Assembly: GCF_965222285.1 (NCBI RefSeq)
Contig: NZ_OZ244942.1
Location: 1 to 64,000, forward strand
Direction of reading: 5' to 3'
Source: Tepidicaulis sp002389665
GTDB taxonomy: Bacteria; Pseudomonadota; Alphaproteobacteria; Parvibaculales; Parvibaculaceae
DNA length: 64,000 nucleotides
Shown here: positions 16,250 through 24,991 of the stretch, piece by piece
How positions within the stretch are numbered: position 1 is the first letter of the stretch
Layout: each line of letters opens with the position of its first letter
The notes under the pieces: generated by a model
Told to the model about the DNA's origin: nothing
The model's input: only the letters and a program-made list of their open reading frames with translations
Databases searched by the model: none
Made by a program: the position numbers and the translations under genes

Positions 16250-16310
16250 ATTGCGCGAACCTGAATTCCACGAACCTGAATTCCACGAACCTGAGTTCCA
16301 GGCACCTGAG
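16245..16310. repeat. 15-bp tandem repeat over the DUF3501 stop codon
   Basis: There are 4.4 units of the type CCTGAATTCCACGAA: 16245-16259, 16260-16274, 16275-16289 and 16290-16304, with a partial unit to 16310. Units two and three are identical; the first and fourth are diverged. Because 15 is a multiple of three, every unit repeats a TGA in the same frame as the DUF3501 stop. Confidence 0.9.
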
Positions 16311-16321
16311 ATAAGGCGCGG

Positions 16322-16843
16322 TCATGTTTCATAGCGCAGCATGACCGCGCCATTTTCATATGTCTTGGAATCTTTCAGGCTGAGTTCCTGCGCCGGTCCG
16401 TCCGCGCCGAAAAGGCGGATGCCCGATCCCAGCATGAGCGGCATGACGAAAAGGTCCATCCGGTCGATGAGGCCTTCTTTCAAAAAACTCTGGATGAGCG
16501 CGCCGCCGCCGACCACCCAGATATTCTGAGATTCCGCGCCTGAGAGTTTTTCGGCAAGCGCAGTGGGGCTTTCGCTCACCGCTTCCACCCCCTCCGGCAG
16601 CTCGCCGGGCGGGCTCGATGTCATGACATAGGTCTTCAGCGTCTGATACGGCCACTCGCCGAAACCGAGCAATTGATCGAAGGTGGTGCGGCCCATGACG
16701 ATGGCGCCAAGCTCGGCGGTAAAATCGTCATAGCCATATTCTTCGGAGTCGAACGGCGCCAGCCAGTCGATCGCGCCGTCCGCGCGCGCGATATAGCCAT
16801 CGGCGCTGAGGGCGATATAGACATGGAATTGCGGTCGAGGCAT
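16322..16843 (-). CDS. RibD C-terminal / dihydrofolate-reductase-like protein
   Basis: The ~173-residue product has a DHFR-like fold seen in RibD_C and YyaP/YwjB-type reductases: VYIALSADGYIARADGAIDWL, a cofactor loop GAIVMGRTTFDQLLGF, IWVVGGGALIQSFLKEGLIDR and MPLMLGSGIRLF. It is likely an NADPH-dependent reductase of unknown substrate rather than a folate enzyme. ATG 16843 was chosen because MPRPQFHVYIALS matches the fold's first strand; the frame extends upstream without similarity. It converges on the DUF3501 gene and may be paired with the SH3 gene behind it. Confidence 0.85.
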   Translation of the reverse strand: MPRPQFHVYIALSADGYIARADGAIDWLAPFDSEEYGYDDFTAELGAIVMGRTTFDQLLGFGEWPYQTLKTYVMTSSPPGELPEGVEAVSESPTALAEKLSGAESQNIWVVGGGALIQSFLKEGLIDRMDLFVMPLMLGSGIRLFGADGPAQELSLKDSKTYENGAVMLRYET

Positions 16844-16881
16844 GAAATCGGCTTTCGCGTTTGAAGGTGGGAGGCAAGGCG

Positions 16882-17463
16882 CTATTGCAGCGTCTCGCCC
16901 GGATAGACGCCCCAGATGTGCCGCCGCGCGGCCCAGCCCGTATAACCTTTCGCCGTGATCTGGCAAAAGCGCGCCCGGCAAAGCTGCAAAGCGCCGATGA
17001 CGCCGGGCTCCGCCAGCGCCACGATCTGGCCGTGGCCGGGCTCGGCATAAAGCGGCACTTCTTCATTGCCGGTCAAAAGCGCCGTGCGCTCGCCATCAAG
17101 CAGGCTGTAATAAATCCAGCCCGTTTCCCCATCCGCATCGCGGATGCGCCGCCAGCGCTCGAATTCGGCTACGATTTCCACCGGCAGGCCCCGGCGCTTA
17201 TAGACCCATTGCACTTCATGTTCGGTGCTGGGCCCGCGCCGCACATTGGCGGTATCCGCTTTCAGGCTGACGAAGCGGGGCAGCGGCAGGCCGGTGACCG
17301 GGCCGGTCAATGTTTCCTGCGCGAGGGCGGGGGAGAAAACCTCGCCGGAAAGCCCGCCGGCCCCGAGGGCCAGAAAGAGAAGCGCCCAGAGCCCGGCTGC
17401 CCGCGCAAGGCGGGCGGGCAAAGAGGGGCGGGCCGTTGAGATTTCCGGGACGTCGATTCGCAT
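16882..17463 (-). CDS. Exported SH3-domain protein
   Basis: Starting at MRIDVPEIS, the protein has ~193 residues with a signal peptide (hydrophobic LWALLFLALGAGGL, cleavage near ALAQ). The mature part has two bacterial SH3-like units: KADTANVRRGPSTEHEVQWVY with GETGWIYYSLL, then EEVPLYAEPGHGQIVALAEP with GYTGWAARRHIWGVY. Such SH3_4/DUF1058 proteins are periplasmic and probably bind peptidoglycan or other envelope partners. The start is uncertain because the frame is open 31 codons upstream. It lies divergently from the 2-hydroxyacid dehydrogenase gene. Confidence 0.8.
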   Translation of the reverse strand: MRIDVPEISTARPSLPARLARAAGLWALLFLALGAGGLSGEVFSPALAQETLTGPVTGLPLPRFVSLKADTANVRRGPSTEHEVQWVYKRRGLPVEIVAEFERWRRIRDADGETGWIYYSLLDGERTALLTGNEEVPLYAEPGHGQIVALAEPGVIGALQLCRARFCQITAKGYTGWAARRHIWGVYPGETLQ

Positions 17464-17633
17464 CACCGGATCATATGACAAGGCCGGGCGCTGGCGGTCA
17501 AGAATGGCCGGCGCGGGGAAGGGCGGGCACCCATGCTCCCTCTTCTTTTGGCGCATGGGCTCTGCTAGACATGGAGTGAGGAAACCGCCGCCCCGTCCCT
17601 TATCCGGCCGGCGCGGCCAGACCGGGGACGTTC

Positions 17634-18623
17634 ATGCCGCAGAAACCGCTTGTCATTGTGACGCGCAAATTGCCGGAGGTGATTGAAGCGCGCATGGGCG
17701 AGCTGTTCGAGGCGCGGTTCAACCGGACCGACATTCCCATGACCGAGGAAGAGCTCGCCGCTGCCCTGGCCGAAGCCGATGTGCTGGTGCCGACCGTGAC
17801 GGACAAGCTTGATGCGGCGCTGCTGGCGAAAGCCGGGCCGAAGCTGAAGCTGATCGCCCAGTTCGGCACGGGGGTCGACAATATCGATGTGGAAGCGGCG
17901 GTAAAACGCAAGATCACCGTGACGAACACGCCGAGCGTTCTGACCGAAGATACCGCCGATATGACCATGGCGCTTATTCTTGCCGTGCCGCGCCGCCTCA
18001 ATGAAGGCGCCCGGCTTTTGCGCAACAACAGGGGCAAGTGGCCGGGCTGGTCGCCCACCTGGATGCTCGGCCACCGGATCGGCGGCAAGAAGCTCGGCAT
18101 TTTGGGCATGGGCCGTATCGGCCAGGCGGTGGCGCGCCGCGCCCGCGCTTTCGGTCTTGAGGTGCATTACCACAACCGCAAGCCCGTCAATCCCGTCATC
18201 GAAAAGGAATTGCAGGCGACCTATTGGGACAGTTTCGACCGCATGCTGCGCGAGATCGACATTCTCTCGATCAATTGCCCGCACACGCCCGCGACCTTCC
18301 ATCTGCTGAACGAGCGGCGCATCGCCATCATGAAGCCCGACGCTTATGTGGTGAACACGGCGCGCGGCGAAGTGGTGGATCAGGAAGCGCTGATCACCGC
18401 GCTGGAAGAAGGCCGCCTTGGCGGCGCTGGGCTCGATGTTTTCGAGCGGGAACCAGCCATCGATCCGCGCCTTTTGAAGTTGGAAAACGTCGTGCTGCTG
18501 CCGCATATGAGTTCGGCGACGGTCGAAGGGCGCAGTGAGATGGGCGAGCGCGTGCTCATCAATATCCGCGTCTGGATGGACGGCGAGAAGCCGCCGGACC
18601 GGGTGATCCCGGCAATTCTCTAA
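17634..18623 (+). CDS. D-2-hydroxyacid dehydrogenase (glyoxylate/hydroxypyruvate reductase type)
   Basis: This 329-residue NAD(P)-dependent enzyme reduces 2-oxoacids such as glyoxylate. The Rossmann motif is LGILGMGRIGQAVARRARAFG. The catalytic Arg lies in VNTARGEVVDQEAL, the Glu in LDVFEREP and the His in LLPHMSSAT. The substrate loop QFGTGVDNIDVEAAVKR and TPSVLTEDTADMTMAL resembles GyaR/GhrB. A REP-like repeat pair follows. The exact substrate is not decided. Confidence 0.9.
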   Translation: MPQKPLVIVTRKLPEVIEARMGELFEARFNRTDIPMTEEELAAALAEADVLVPTVTDKLDAALLAKAGPKLKLIAQFGTGVDNIDVEAAVKRKITVTNTPSVLTEDTADMTMALILAVPRRLNEGARLLRNNRGKWPGWSPTWMLGHRIGGKKLGILGMGRIGQAVARRARAFGLEVHYHNRKPVNPVIEKELQATYWDSFDRMLREIDILSINCPHTPATFHLLNERRIAIMKPDAYVVNTARGEVVDQEALITALEEGRLGGAGLDVFEREPAIDPRLLKLENVVLLPHMSSATVEGRSEMGERVLINIRVWMDGEKPPDRVIPAIL

Positions 18624-18650
18624 GCGGGCTTTCTTTCATTCTTTCTCTTT

Positions 18651-18793
18651 GTCATCCCGCGGCTTGATCGCGGGATCCACTCACATTGCCTCTTGCACAG
18701 CGAAAAGGGATGTGTGGCAGCGCCGTAAAAAACCACTCATTCCTGGATGCTTTGAAAGGCCAATGGACCCCGCGATCAAGTCGCGGGGTGACA
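18651..18793. repeat. REP-like palindrome pair, locus 1
   Basis: Two inverted copies of one palindromic element lie at 18651-18679 (GTCATCCCGCGG...GGATCCA) and 18764-18793 (TGGACCCCGCGATCAAG...GGGGTGACA). They sit between the convergent 2-hydroxyacid dehydrogenase and moeB-like genes. Related pairs occur at three other places in this window. No gene is apparent in the ~190-bp gap. Confidence 0.85.
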
Positions 18794-18817
18794 TTTGTAA
18801 AGAGGTAGAGAGGGGTC

Positions 18818-19621
18818 TCACGCGTGGTGCGAAAGATCTTTGATCGAGGCGCTCTCGCCGTTCAGCGGGTTGGCCGGATCGCGTTTCAGCTTGATGGTGC
18901 GGAACCGCGTGTCGAGTGCGTCATAGATGAGAAGCTTGCCCGTCAGGCTCTCGCCCGCGCCGGTAATTTCCTTGATGACTTCAAGCGCCTGTAATGAGCC
19001 CATGACGCCGGTCAGAGCGCCGAGCACGCCTGCGCTCTCGCAGGTCGGAATGGAGCCGGGCGCCGGGGCTTCCGGCACGAGGCAGCGGTAAGTGGGACGC
19101 GGTGTGCCTTCTTCGTCCTTCTCATATGGTTTGAAGGTTGCAAGCTGGCCTTCAAAGGGCCCGACGGCGGCGGAGACGAGCGGGCGGCGGACAATAAAGC
19201 AGGCATCGGAAACGAGAAAGCGGGTGGCGAAATTATCGCAGCCATCGGCCACAATGTCGTAGCGGGAAATGATCTCAAGCGCGTTTTGCGCCGTCAACCG
19301 TTCCTCATGCAGCTCCACCTTCACATCCGGGTTGAGCCGCGCGATGGCCGCCGCCGCGCTTTGCGTTTTGGCGGCATCCAGATGATCCGTATCATGAATG
19401 ATCTGGCGCTGCAGATTAGAGAGCGAGACTTTATCGTCATCGATAATGCCGAGCGTACCGACACCGGCAGCGGCAAGATAAAGCAGGGCAGGGGAGCCGA
19501 GGCCGCCCGCGCCGATAACGAGCACGCGCGCGCCGAGCAGCTTCTGCTGGCCCGGCCCGCCGATTTCTTTCAAAACGATATGGCGGGCATACCGTTCAAG
19601 CTGCGTGTCGCTCAGCGCCAT
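18818..19621 (-). CDS. moeB: ThiF/MoeB-type adenylyltransferase
   Basis: This E1-like enzyme adenylates the C-terminal glycine of a small sulfur-carrier protein (MoaD/ThiS type). The 267-residue product has the nucleotide loop LVIGAGGLGSPALLYLAAAGVG. It also has the family's DDDKVSLSNLQRQIIH, ADGCDNFATRFLVSDAC and a Cys in IPTCESAGVLGALTGVMGSLQALE. The two CxxC zinc pairs found in E. coli MoeB are not visible, so the target could be MoaD, ThiS or another carrier. No other molybdopterin or thiamine genes are nearby. Confidence 0.88.
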   Translation of the reverse strand: MALSDTQLERYARHIVLKEIGGPGQQKLLGARVLVIGAGGLGSPALLYLAAAGVGTLGIIDDDKVSLSNLQRQIIHDTDHLDAAKTQSAAAAIARLNPDVKVELHEERLTAQNALEIISRYDIVADGCDNFATRFLVSDACFIVRRPLVSAAVGPFEGQLATFKPYEKDEEGTPRPTYRCLVPEAPAPGSIPTCESAGVLGALTGVMGSLQALEVIKEITGAGESLTGKLLIYDALDTRFRTIKLKRDPANPLNGESASIKDLSHHA

Positions 19622-19738
19622 TTTGTTATCCGCCCCATCCGGCTCTTTTGTTTGTGATGTTTATATAGGAAAAGGCGCGCCGGAAAAAACCGCCGCGCCT
19701 TCCCTCATCAATTCACATCTTCGCCCAGGCAAGTGCGC

Positions 19739-21595
19739 TCAGGCAAGCGGGGCAAGCTTGTGCGTGCCCGGCGTCACTTTAAAGCCTTTCGCCCGGTTCA
19801 CCTTAAAGTCCCGGCTTTTCACCGTATCGACGAAGAACCATTCCCCGCGCGCTTCCTTAGGACTCAGCGTCACGAGCACATAGCCGCGATGGGCGGTATC
19901 GGCCCAGATGAGATCGGGGCTTGCCGCGGTAAAAGCGTCCGCGATCTGTTTGGGATCGCCCGGCACGAAAGCCTCGATCCCCGGCGAGGTAACGCTCGGC
20001 GCGGCGAATTCGACGGCGACGGGCGCGCCGTCTTCACCTTGCAGATTGAGTGCCCAGGAGGCGTGCGTATCGCCGGCCAGCACCACGACATTGCGGCCCT
20101 TGCCCGCAAAATCGGCATAGGCGCGGGTACGTGCCGCAGGGTAGCCGTCCCAGGCATCGAGATTGACCGGCAACGCCTCGCGCGCCAGCACGCTCATTTG
20201 CCGGAAGCGGGATTGGCGCTCTTCGGGAACTTTGTTCCAATCGATAATCTCGGAAAAATCCGCCGCGGGCGTGCGGCCCATCACCACTTGCTGGCCGATC
20301 ACCTGCCAGACCTGCCCTTTTTCGGCGGAGGCTTCGAGCGTATGGGCAAGCCATAATTCCTGATCCGCGCCGAGGATCGAGCGGTCCGGATCGGCGAGCT
20401 TTTCTTCCTTGAAGCGGCCCGCATCGGGCAGATAGCGGATACCGTCCGGCAGGGACGTGGGGTCGAGCGTGCTCACATAAGCAAGATCCGTCACGGGCGT
20501 GGGCGGGCTCGTGCGGATGTCGAAAGGCACCTCGAAACTGGCGATCGGTTTGCCGCTCGGTACATCGCCCGGCGCAAGGGCAATGGGGTTTTCCGGGTCC
20601 GACACATCGAAGGGCCAGGAGCGGTTGGGAATATCGGTGGAATATTCAAGCTGCTTGCTGCGCCCGATGCGCCGCGTGTCGAGCATGATGAGCCGCGCCA
20701 GATTGCCGATATCGAAGGCGCGGTAAATCTGCTCGCTGTCCTGCGGGTTTTCGCGGATGGGCAGCCATTCCAGATAGGCCTGCAGCGCGGCAGCGGCGCG
20801 GGCGCGGAAGGGGCCTTCATTCTCGCTGTGATTTTCCGCGCCGTCCTTCCAGGTATTGTTGGCGGTTTCATGATCGTCCCAAACGGCGATCATGGGTTTG
20901 GCCGCATGCAGCGCCTGCAAATCCTCATCGAGCCGGTAATGGCCGTAGCGGGCGCGGTAATCCTCCAGGGTGAGGATTTCCTTGTCCGGCTCGACGAAGC
21001 GGCCGATCTCCTTGCCCGTCGCCCCGCCATACCCGTCCATGCCGTATTCATAAATGTAATCGCCAAGATGCAGCGCGATATCGATATCCTCGCGCTCGGC
21101 AATGACCTTATAGACGTTGTAATAGCCCGTCGCGTAATGGGAGCAGGACATGGCGGCAAGCTTGTAGGCGGAGACATCGCCCTCGGGAAGCGTGCGCGTG
21201 CGCCCGGTGGGCGAGACATGGCTTCCCACCGTAAAGCGGTAGAAGTAGGAACGGCCCGGGGTAAGCCCGCCCGCATCCACTTTGACGATGAAGTCTTTCT
21301 CCGGCAGCGCCGTTGCCGTGCCCGCCTGCACGATGGTGGCGAAATCTTCTTCCGCCGCCACTTCCCAGCTTAAAGCAACGGGCTCGCCGTTTTCCGGCTG
21401 CGCCCGTGTCCAGAGGATCACCCGGTCCTGCAAGGGATCGCCGCTCGCCACGCCGTGGAGAAAATAGACCGGCTCCGCGCCCGCGCAGCCCAAGGGCCCA
21501 AGCGCCAGCAGCGCCCCAGCGGCGGTCAGCGTTTTCAGCGTGTCGCGCCGTGTGGGGGCCGTTTTCGGGGCCATAGCTGTGACTTGGCCGCGCAT
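19739..21595 (-). CDS. phoD: PhoD-type alkaline phosphatase/phosphodiesterase (Tat-exported)
   Basis: This ~618-residue metallophosphatase has a Tat-type signal (TRRDTLKTL followed by a hydrophobic stretch and CAGAEP). PhoD enzymes are Fe/Ca-dependent periplasmic phosphodiesterases or monoesterases. Motifs: HGVASGDPLQDRVILWTRA, the metal-binding ALHLGDYIYEYG, AVWDDHETANN and VVLAGDTHASWALNL, and the FAAPSVTSPGIE region near the end. A GAGGAG lies 6 nt from ATG 21595 and 3 nt from ATG 21598, so 21595 is preferred. A lipoprotein-like GCAG follows the signal, so lipid attachment is possible. No Pho box was confirmed. Confidence 0.92.
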   Translation of the reverse strand: MRGQVTAMAPKTAPTRRDTLKTLTAAGALLALGPLGCAGAEPVYFLHGVASGDPLQDRVILWTRAQPENGEPVALSWEVAAEEDFATIVQAGTATALPEKDFIVKVDAGGLTPGRSYFYRFTVGSHVSPTGRTRTLPEGDVSAYKLAAMSCSHYATGYYNVYKVIAEREDIDIALHLGDYIYEYGMDGYGGATGKEIGRFVEPDKEILTLEDYRARYGHYRLDEDLQALHAAKPMIAVWDDHETANNTWKDGAENHSENEGPFRARAAAALQAYLEWLPIRENPQDSEQIYRAFDIGNLARLIMLDTRRIGRSKQLEYSTDIPNRSWPFDVSDPENPIALAPGDVPSGKPIASFEVPFDIRTSPPTPVTDLAYVSTLDPTSLPDGIRYLPDAGRFKEEKLADPDRSILGADQELWLAHTLEASAEKGQVWQVIGQQVVMGRTPAADFSEIIDWNKVPEERQSRFRQMSVLAREALPVNLDAWDGYPAARTRAYADFAGKGRNVVVLAGDTHASWALNLQGEDGAPVAVEFAAPSVTSPGIEAFVPGDPKQIADAFTAASPDLIWADTAHRGYVLVTLSPKEARGEWFFVDTVKSRDFKVNRAKGFKVTPGTHKLAPLA

Positions 21596-21739
21596 CATCG
21601 TCTCCTCAGGCTGAAGCGGATCGTTTTCCTTGTCAGACTATCTGAGGGAACTGTGACAGGTCTATTTACTTTATCCGTGGGGGCTTGCTCCTAAGGCCTA
21701 TAGAGCCAATTCCTGCCTCTATTTAAGGCAGAAGAGGGC

Positions 21740-22330
21740 CTACTCCGCCTTCAGTGCCTCTTCCACGAAATCGAGCCGGTCCTGGCCGAAAAACATGTCC
21801 TCACCCACAAAGAAGGTGGGCGCGCCGAAAGCACCGCGCTGGATCGCCTCTTCCGTGTTTTTCTTCAGGCCCTCTTTGACGACCTCTGCCTGCAGGCGCG
21901 CTGCAAAGGCCTCAGAGTCGTGCCCGCCTTCTTTGAGGAGCCGGGCAAGCTCGGCCGGATCGTTCAAATTGCGCGGGTGTACCCACATCGCATCGAAGAC
22001 AAGCTTAAGATAGGGGAGCAAGCGCCCTTCCTGCTGCTCGGCAACCGCCCCGCGCATGAGCTGCAGCGTGTTGATCGGAAAATGCGGATTGAAGGTGAGC
22101 GGCACGCCGTAGCGCGCGGCAAAGCGCGTGAGATCCGCATTCATATGCACGGCCTTGGCGGGAATGGCGGCAGGCGTCTGATTGCCCGTTGCCTTGAAGA
22201 CACCGCCGAGCAGCATCGGCTTCCAGACGATCTCGGCACCTGTACGCGCGGCGATCTCGGGCAGCTGCGTATAGGCAAGATAAGTGGTCGGGCTGCCGAC
22301 ATCGAAAAAGAATTCAACCTGTTTGCTCAT
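21740..22330 (-). CDS. 2-hydroxychromene-2-carboxylate isomerase-like protein (DsbA/GST-kappa family)
   Basis: The 196-residue thioredoxin-fold protein has FFFDVGSPTTYLAYTQLPEI, in which Ser13 occupies the glutathione-activating position of HCCA isomerases and kappa-class GSTs. KPMLLGGVFKATGNQTP and GAFGAPTFFVGEDMFFGQDRLDF are also typical. These proteins act in glutathione-dependent isomerisation of aromatic catabolites, but many members have unknown substrates. No aromatic degradation genes are next to it. It is in a codirectional minus-strand series with the SDR gene (33 bp upstream) and phoD. Confidence 0.85.
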   Translation of the reverse strand: MSKQVEFFFDVGSPTTYLAYTQLPEIAARTGAEIVWKPMLLGGVFKATGNQTPAAIPAKAVHMNADLTRFAARYGVPLTFNPHFPINTLQLMRGAVAEQQEGRLLPYLKLVFDAMWVHPRNLNDPAELARLLKEGGHDSEAFAARLQAEVVKEGLKKNTEEAIQRGAFGAPTFFVGEDMFFGQDRLDFVEEALKAE

Positions 22331-22363
22331 GAGGACTCTTTCGTTTGGAGGTAGGGCGGGGCT

Positions 22364-23098
22364 TTAGAACTTTTCCATCCAGGGACGCAGATCGAGCTCA
22401 TGCGTCCAAGCGCTGCGCGGCTGGCTGTGCAGCGCCCAATAGGCATCAGCAATGGCGGCGGGGTCCAGAATGCCGTCTTCTTCTTTCAGCTTGTAGCGCT
22501 CGGGAAAGTTTTCCGCGATCCAGGCCGTGTCGATCGCCCCGTCGATGACGCTATGGGCGACATGAATGCCTTTGGGCCCAAGCTCGCGCGCCATGCTTTG
22601 GGCAAGGGCTCTGAGCCCATGTTTGGCGCTCGCAAAAGCGGAAAAGCCCGGGCTCCCGCGCACGCTTGCGGTGGCGCCGGTGAAGATCACCGTGCCCCGC
22701 CCGCGCGGCAGCATGTGGCGCGCGGCCTCGCGTCCCGTCAAAAAGCCGGCAAAGCACGCCATCTCCCAGACCTTGCGGAAGACCCGCGCGGTGGTCTCGG
22801 TAATGGAGAAATGCACATTGGCGCCGATATTGAAAATCACGGCCTCAAGCGGGCCGATCTCTTCTTCGATATGGGCGAAAAGCGCCACCATCTGATCTTC
22901 ATCGCGCGCATCGACGCCCATAGGATAGGCGGTGCCGCCTGCCGCACGGATGGCGCTTGCCAGTTCTTCCAGAGCGTCTGCATGGCGGCGGATCATGACG
23001 GTGGCATAGCCTTCCCTGGCAAAGCGCTTGGCAATCGCCCCGCCCGTTGCATCCCCTGCGCCGACGATCAACGCGGCCTTTTCATGTTTGGCGGGCAT
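22364..23098 (-). CDS. Atypical short-chain dehydrogenase/reductase lacking the catalytic tyrosine
   Basis: The 244-residue SDR has an unusual cofactor loop (IVGAGDATGGAIAKRF in place of TGxxxGxG). The serine region is FTGATASVRG, but the expected Tyr-x3-Lys reads Phe155-Ala-Ser-Ala-Lys159, so the catalytic Tyr is replaced by Phe. The same FASAK pattern occurs, as I recall, in a common proteobacterial subfamily, so it is probably natural rather than a mutation. Whether it is an active oxidoreductase is unclear. Its 5' end lies in a perfect 115-bp tandem duplication, so the in-frame ATG at 23098 has no Shine-Dalgarno; the original one (AGGGGAG) is now 115 bp upstream. Expression may be reduced or coupled to the short upstream frame. 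Confidence 0.85.
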   Translation of the reverse strand: MPAKHEKAALIVGAGDATGGAIAKRFAREGYATVMIRRHADALEELASAIRAAGGTAYPMGVDARDEDQMVALFAHIEEEIGPLEAVIFNIGANVHFSITETTARVFRKVWEMACFAGFLTGREAARHMLPRGRGTVIFTGATASVRGSPGFSAFASAKHGLRALAQSMARELGPKGIHVAHSVIDGAIDTAWIAENFPERYKLKEEDGILDPAAIADAYWALHSQPRSAWTHELDLRPWMEKF

Positions 23099-23218
23099 GG
23101 CGGCGGATCATGACGGTGGCATAGCCTTCCCTGGCAAAGCGCTTGGCAATCGCCCCGCCCGTTGCATCCCCTGCGCCGACGATCAACGCGGCCTTTTCAT
23201 GTTTGGCGGGCATGGCGG
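22981..23218. repeat. Perfect 115-bp tandem duplication over the SDR start
   Basis: Bases 22981-23095 and 23096-23210 are identical over 115 bp, and CATGGCGG recurs once more at 23211-23218. The boundaries share this 8-bp microhomology, as expected for a slippage-type duplication. The period is not a multiple of three (115 = 38x3+1), so the outer copy is out of frame with the SDR gene. Perfect identity suggests a very recent event or an assembly artefact. Confidence 0.95.
23082..23213 (-). pseudogene. Truncated duplicate of the SDR N-terminus (43 codons)
   Basis: Reading from the outer ATG (23213) with its AGGGGAG ribosome-binding site gives the first ~38 residues of the SDR (MPAKHEKAALIVGAG...). 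The frame then shifts at the duplication junction and stops 12-14 nt past the inner ATG of the intact gene. It therefore overlaps the intact start by about 17 bp. It may act as a leader that couples translation to the SDR or simply be debris. Confidence 0.75.
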
Positions 23219-23296
23219 CTCCCCTGGTATGTCTCTTCTTCGGAACTGAGCTTCAAGATGGGGTCCTTTCGGGAAGGCATCAAGCCGGTTAAGTTA

Positions 23297-23391
23297 TGGA
23301 CCCCGGGACAAGCCCGGGGTGACATGTGTCATCTGCGGCAAAGCGGTGCATCACATAGAAGCTGTCACCCCGGCCCTCGAGCCGGGGTCCA
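23297..23391. repeat. REP-like palindrome pair, locus 2
   Basis: TGGACCCCGGGACAAGCCCG... at 23297-23324 is followed by the inverted relative GTCACCCCGGCCCTCGAGCC... at 23364-23391. The first copy is identical over 28 bp to the one at 42717-42744. They lie in the 255-bp gap between the SDR and cysK genes, both on the minus strand. Confidence 0.85.
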
Positions 23392-23425
23392 TGCAGCGCC
23401 TGCGTCCCGAAAAGCCGCCGCCAAC

Positions 23426-23454
23426 AAAAAAGCCGCTCCGGAGAGCGGCTTTTG
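23426..23454. terminator. Terminator after cysK
   Basis: AGCCGCTC (23431-23438) and GAGCGGCT (23443-23450) form an 8-bp stem with a CGGA loop. An A-run precedes it and TTTTG follows, so it works best for the minus-strand cysK transcript and possibly both ways. Confidence 0.85.
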
Positions 23455-23473
23455 TCTTGATGCGGGATAAACC

Positions 23474-24457
<984 letters not shown>

Positions 24458-24517
24458 AATGTCCTCCACCTGTTGGCTGCGCCTTGCCTCTTTATGTAAG
24501 AGCGGCGCAGCGGAATG

Positions 24518-24967
24518 TTAGATCGTGAAATCCGCTGCCGGCATGCCCGCGGTCGTGGCGCCGGTCTGTTCTGCCTTGCGGCATAAATCCTCGATGGTGA
24601 TGCCGTTCAGACGCTGCATCAGATCGGTCTGAATATCTTCCCAAAGCGGCCCGACGACTTTCTGCCCAAGATCGGAAGGCTGGGAGCGCACTTCCTCGGC
24701 CGCTTCCATGGCGCCCACCACCTGCACGATTTCGCCCACCGTAATGCGCCGGCGCTCGCGGGCAAGCCGGTAGCCGCCTTTCGGCCCCCGCACGCCTTTC
24801 AAAATGCCGGCATGAACGAGCTGCTGCATGACCTGTTCGAGATAACGCTGGGGGATGCCCTGGCGTTTCGTGATTTCCTTCGACTGGACGGGATCGGGCC
24901 GCGCATTGACGGCGACATCGATCACGGCTTCCAGCGCGAGCATGGTTTTTTTCGACAAACGCAGCAT
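24518..24967 (-). CDS. Rrf2-family regulator (CymR-like)
   Basis: The 149-residue winged-helix protein has MLRLSKKTMLALEAVIDVAV, then the recognition helix RQGIPQRYLEQVMQQLVHAGIL and wing VRGPKGGYRLARERRRITVGEI. IscR proteins bind [2Fe-2S] with three cysteines near residues 92-104. Here the only Cys is at 129 and the region is EEVRSQPSDLG, so a classical IscR cluster is impossible. With cysK immediately downstream, a sulfur-metabolism role like CymR of Firmicutes, which acts with CysK, is a reasonable inference. The dut-coaBC genes lie upstream on the same strand. Confidence 0.85.
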   Translation of the reverse strand: MLRLSKKTMLALEAVIDVAVNARPDPVQSKEITKRQGIPQRYLEQVMQQLVHAGILKGVRGPKGGYRLARERRRITVGEIVQVVGAMEAAEEVRSQPSDLGQKVVGPLWEDIQTDLMQRLNGITIEDLCRKAEQTGATTAGMPAADFTI

Positions 24968-24991
24968 GTCCCGCCTCTCCCTCTTCTTGTC

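Noticed and set aside
18649..18843. Small open frame between the dehydrogenase and moeB-like genes
   Set aside because: It consists mostly of the REP-like repeat pair.
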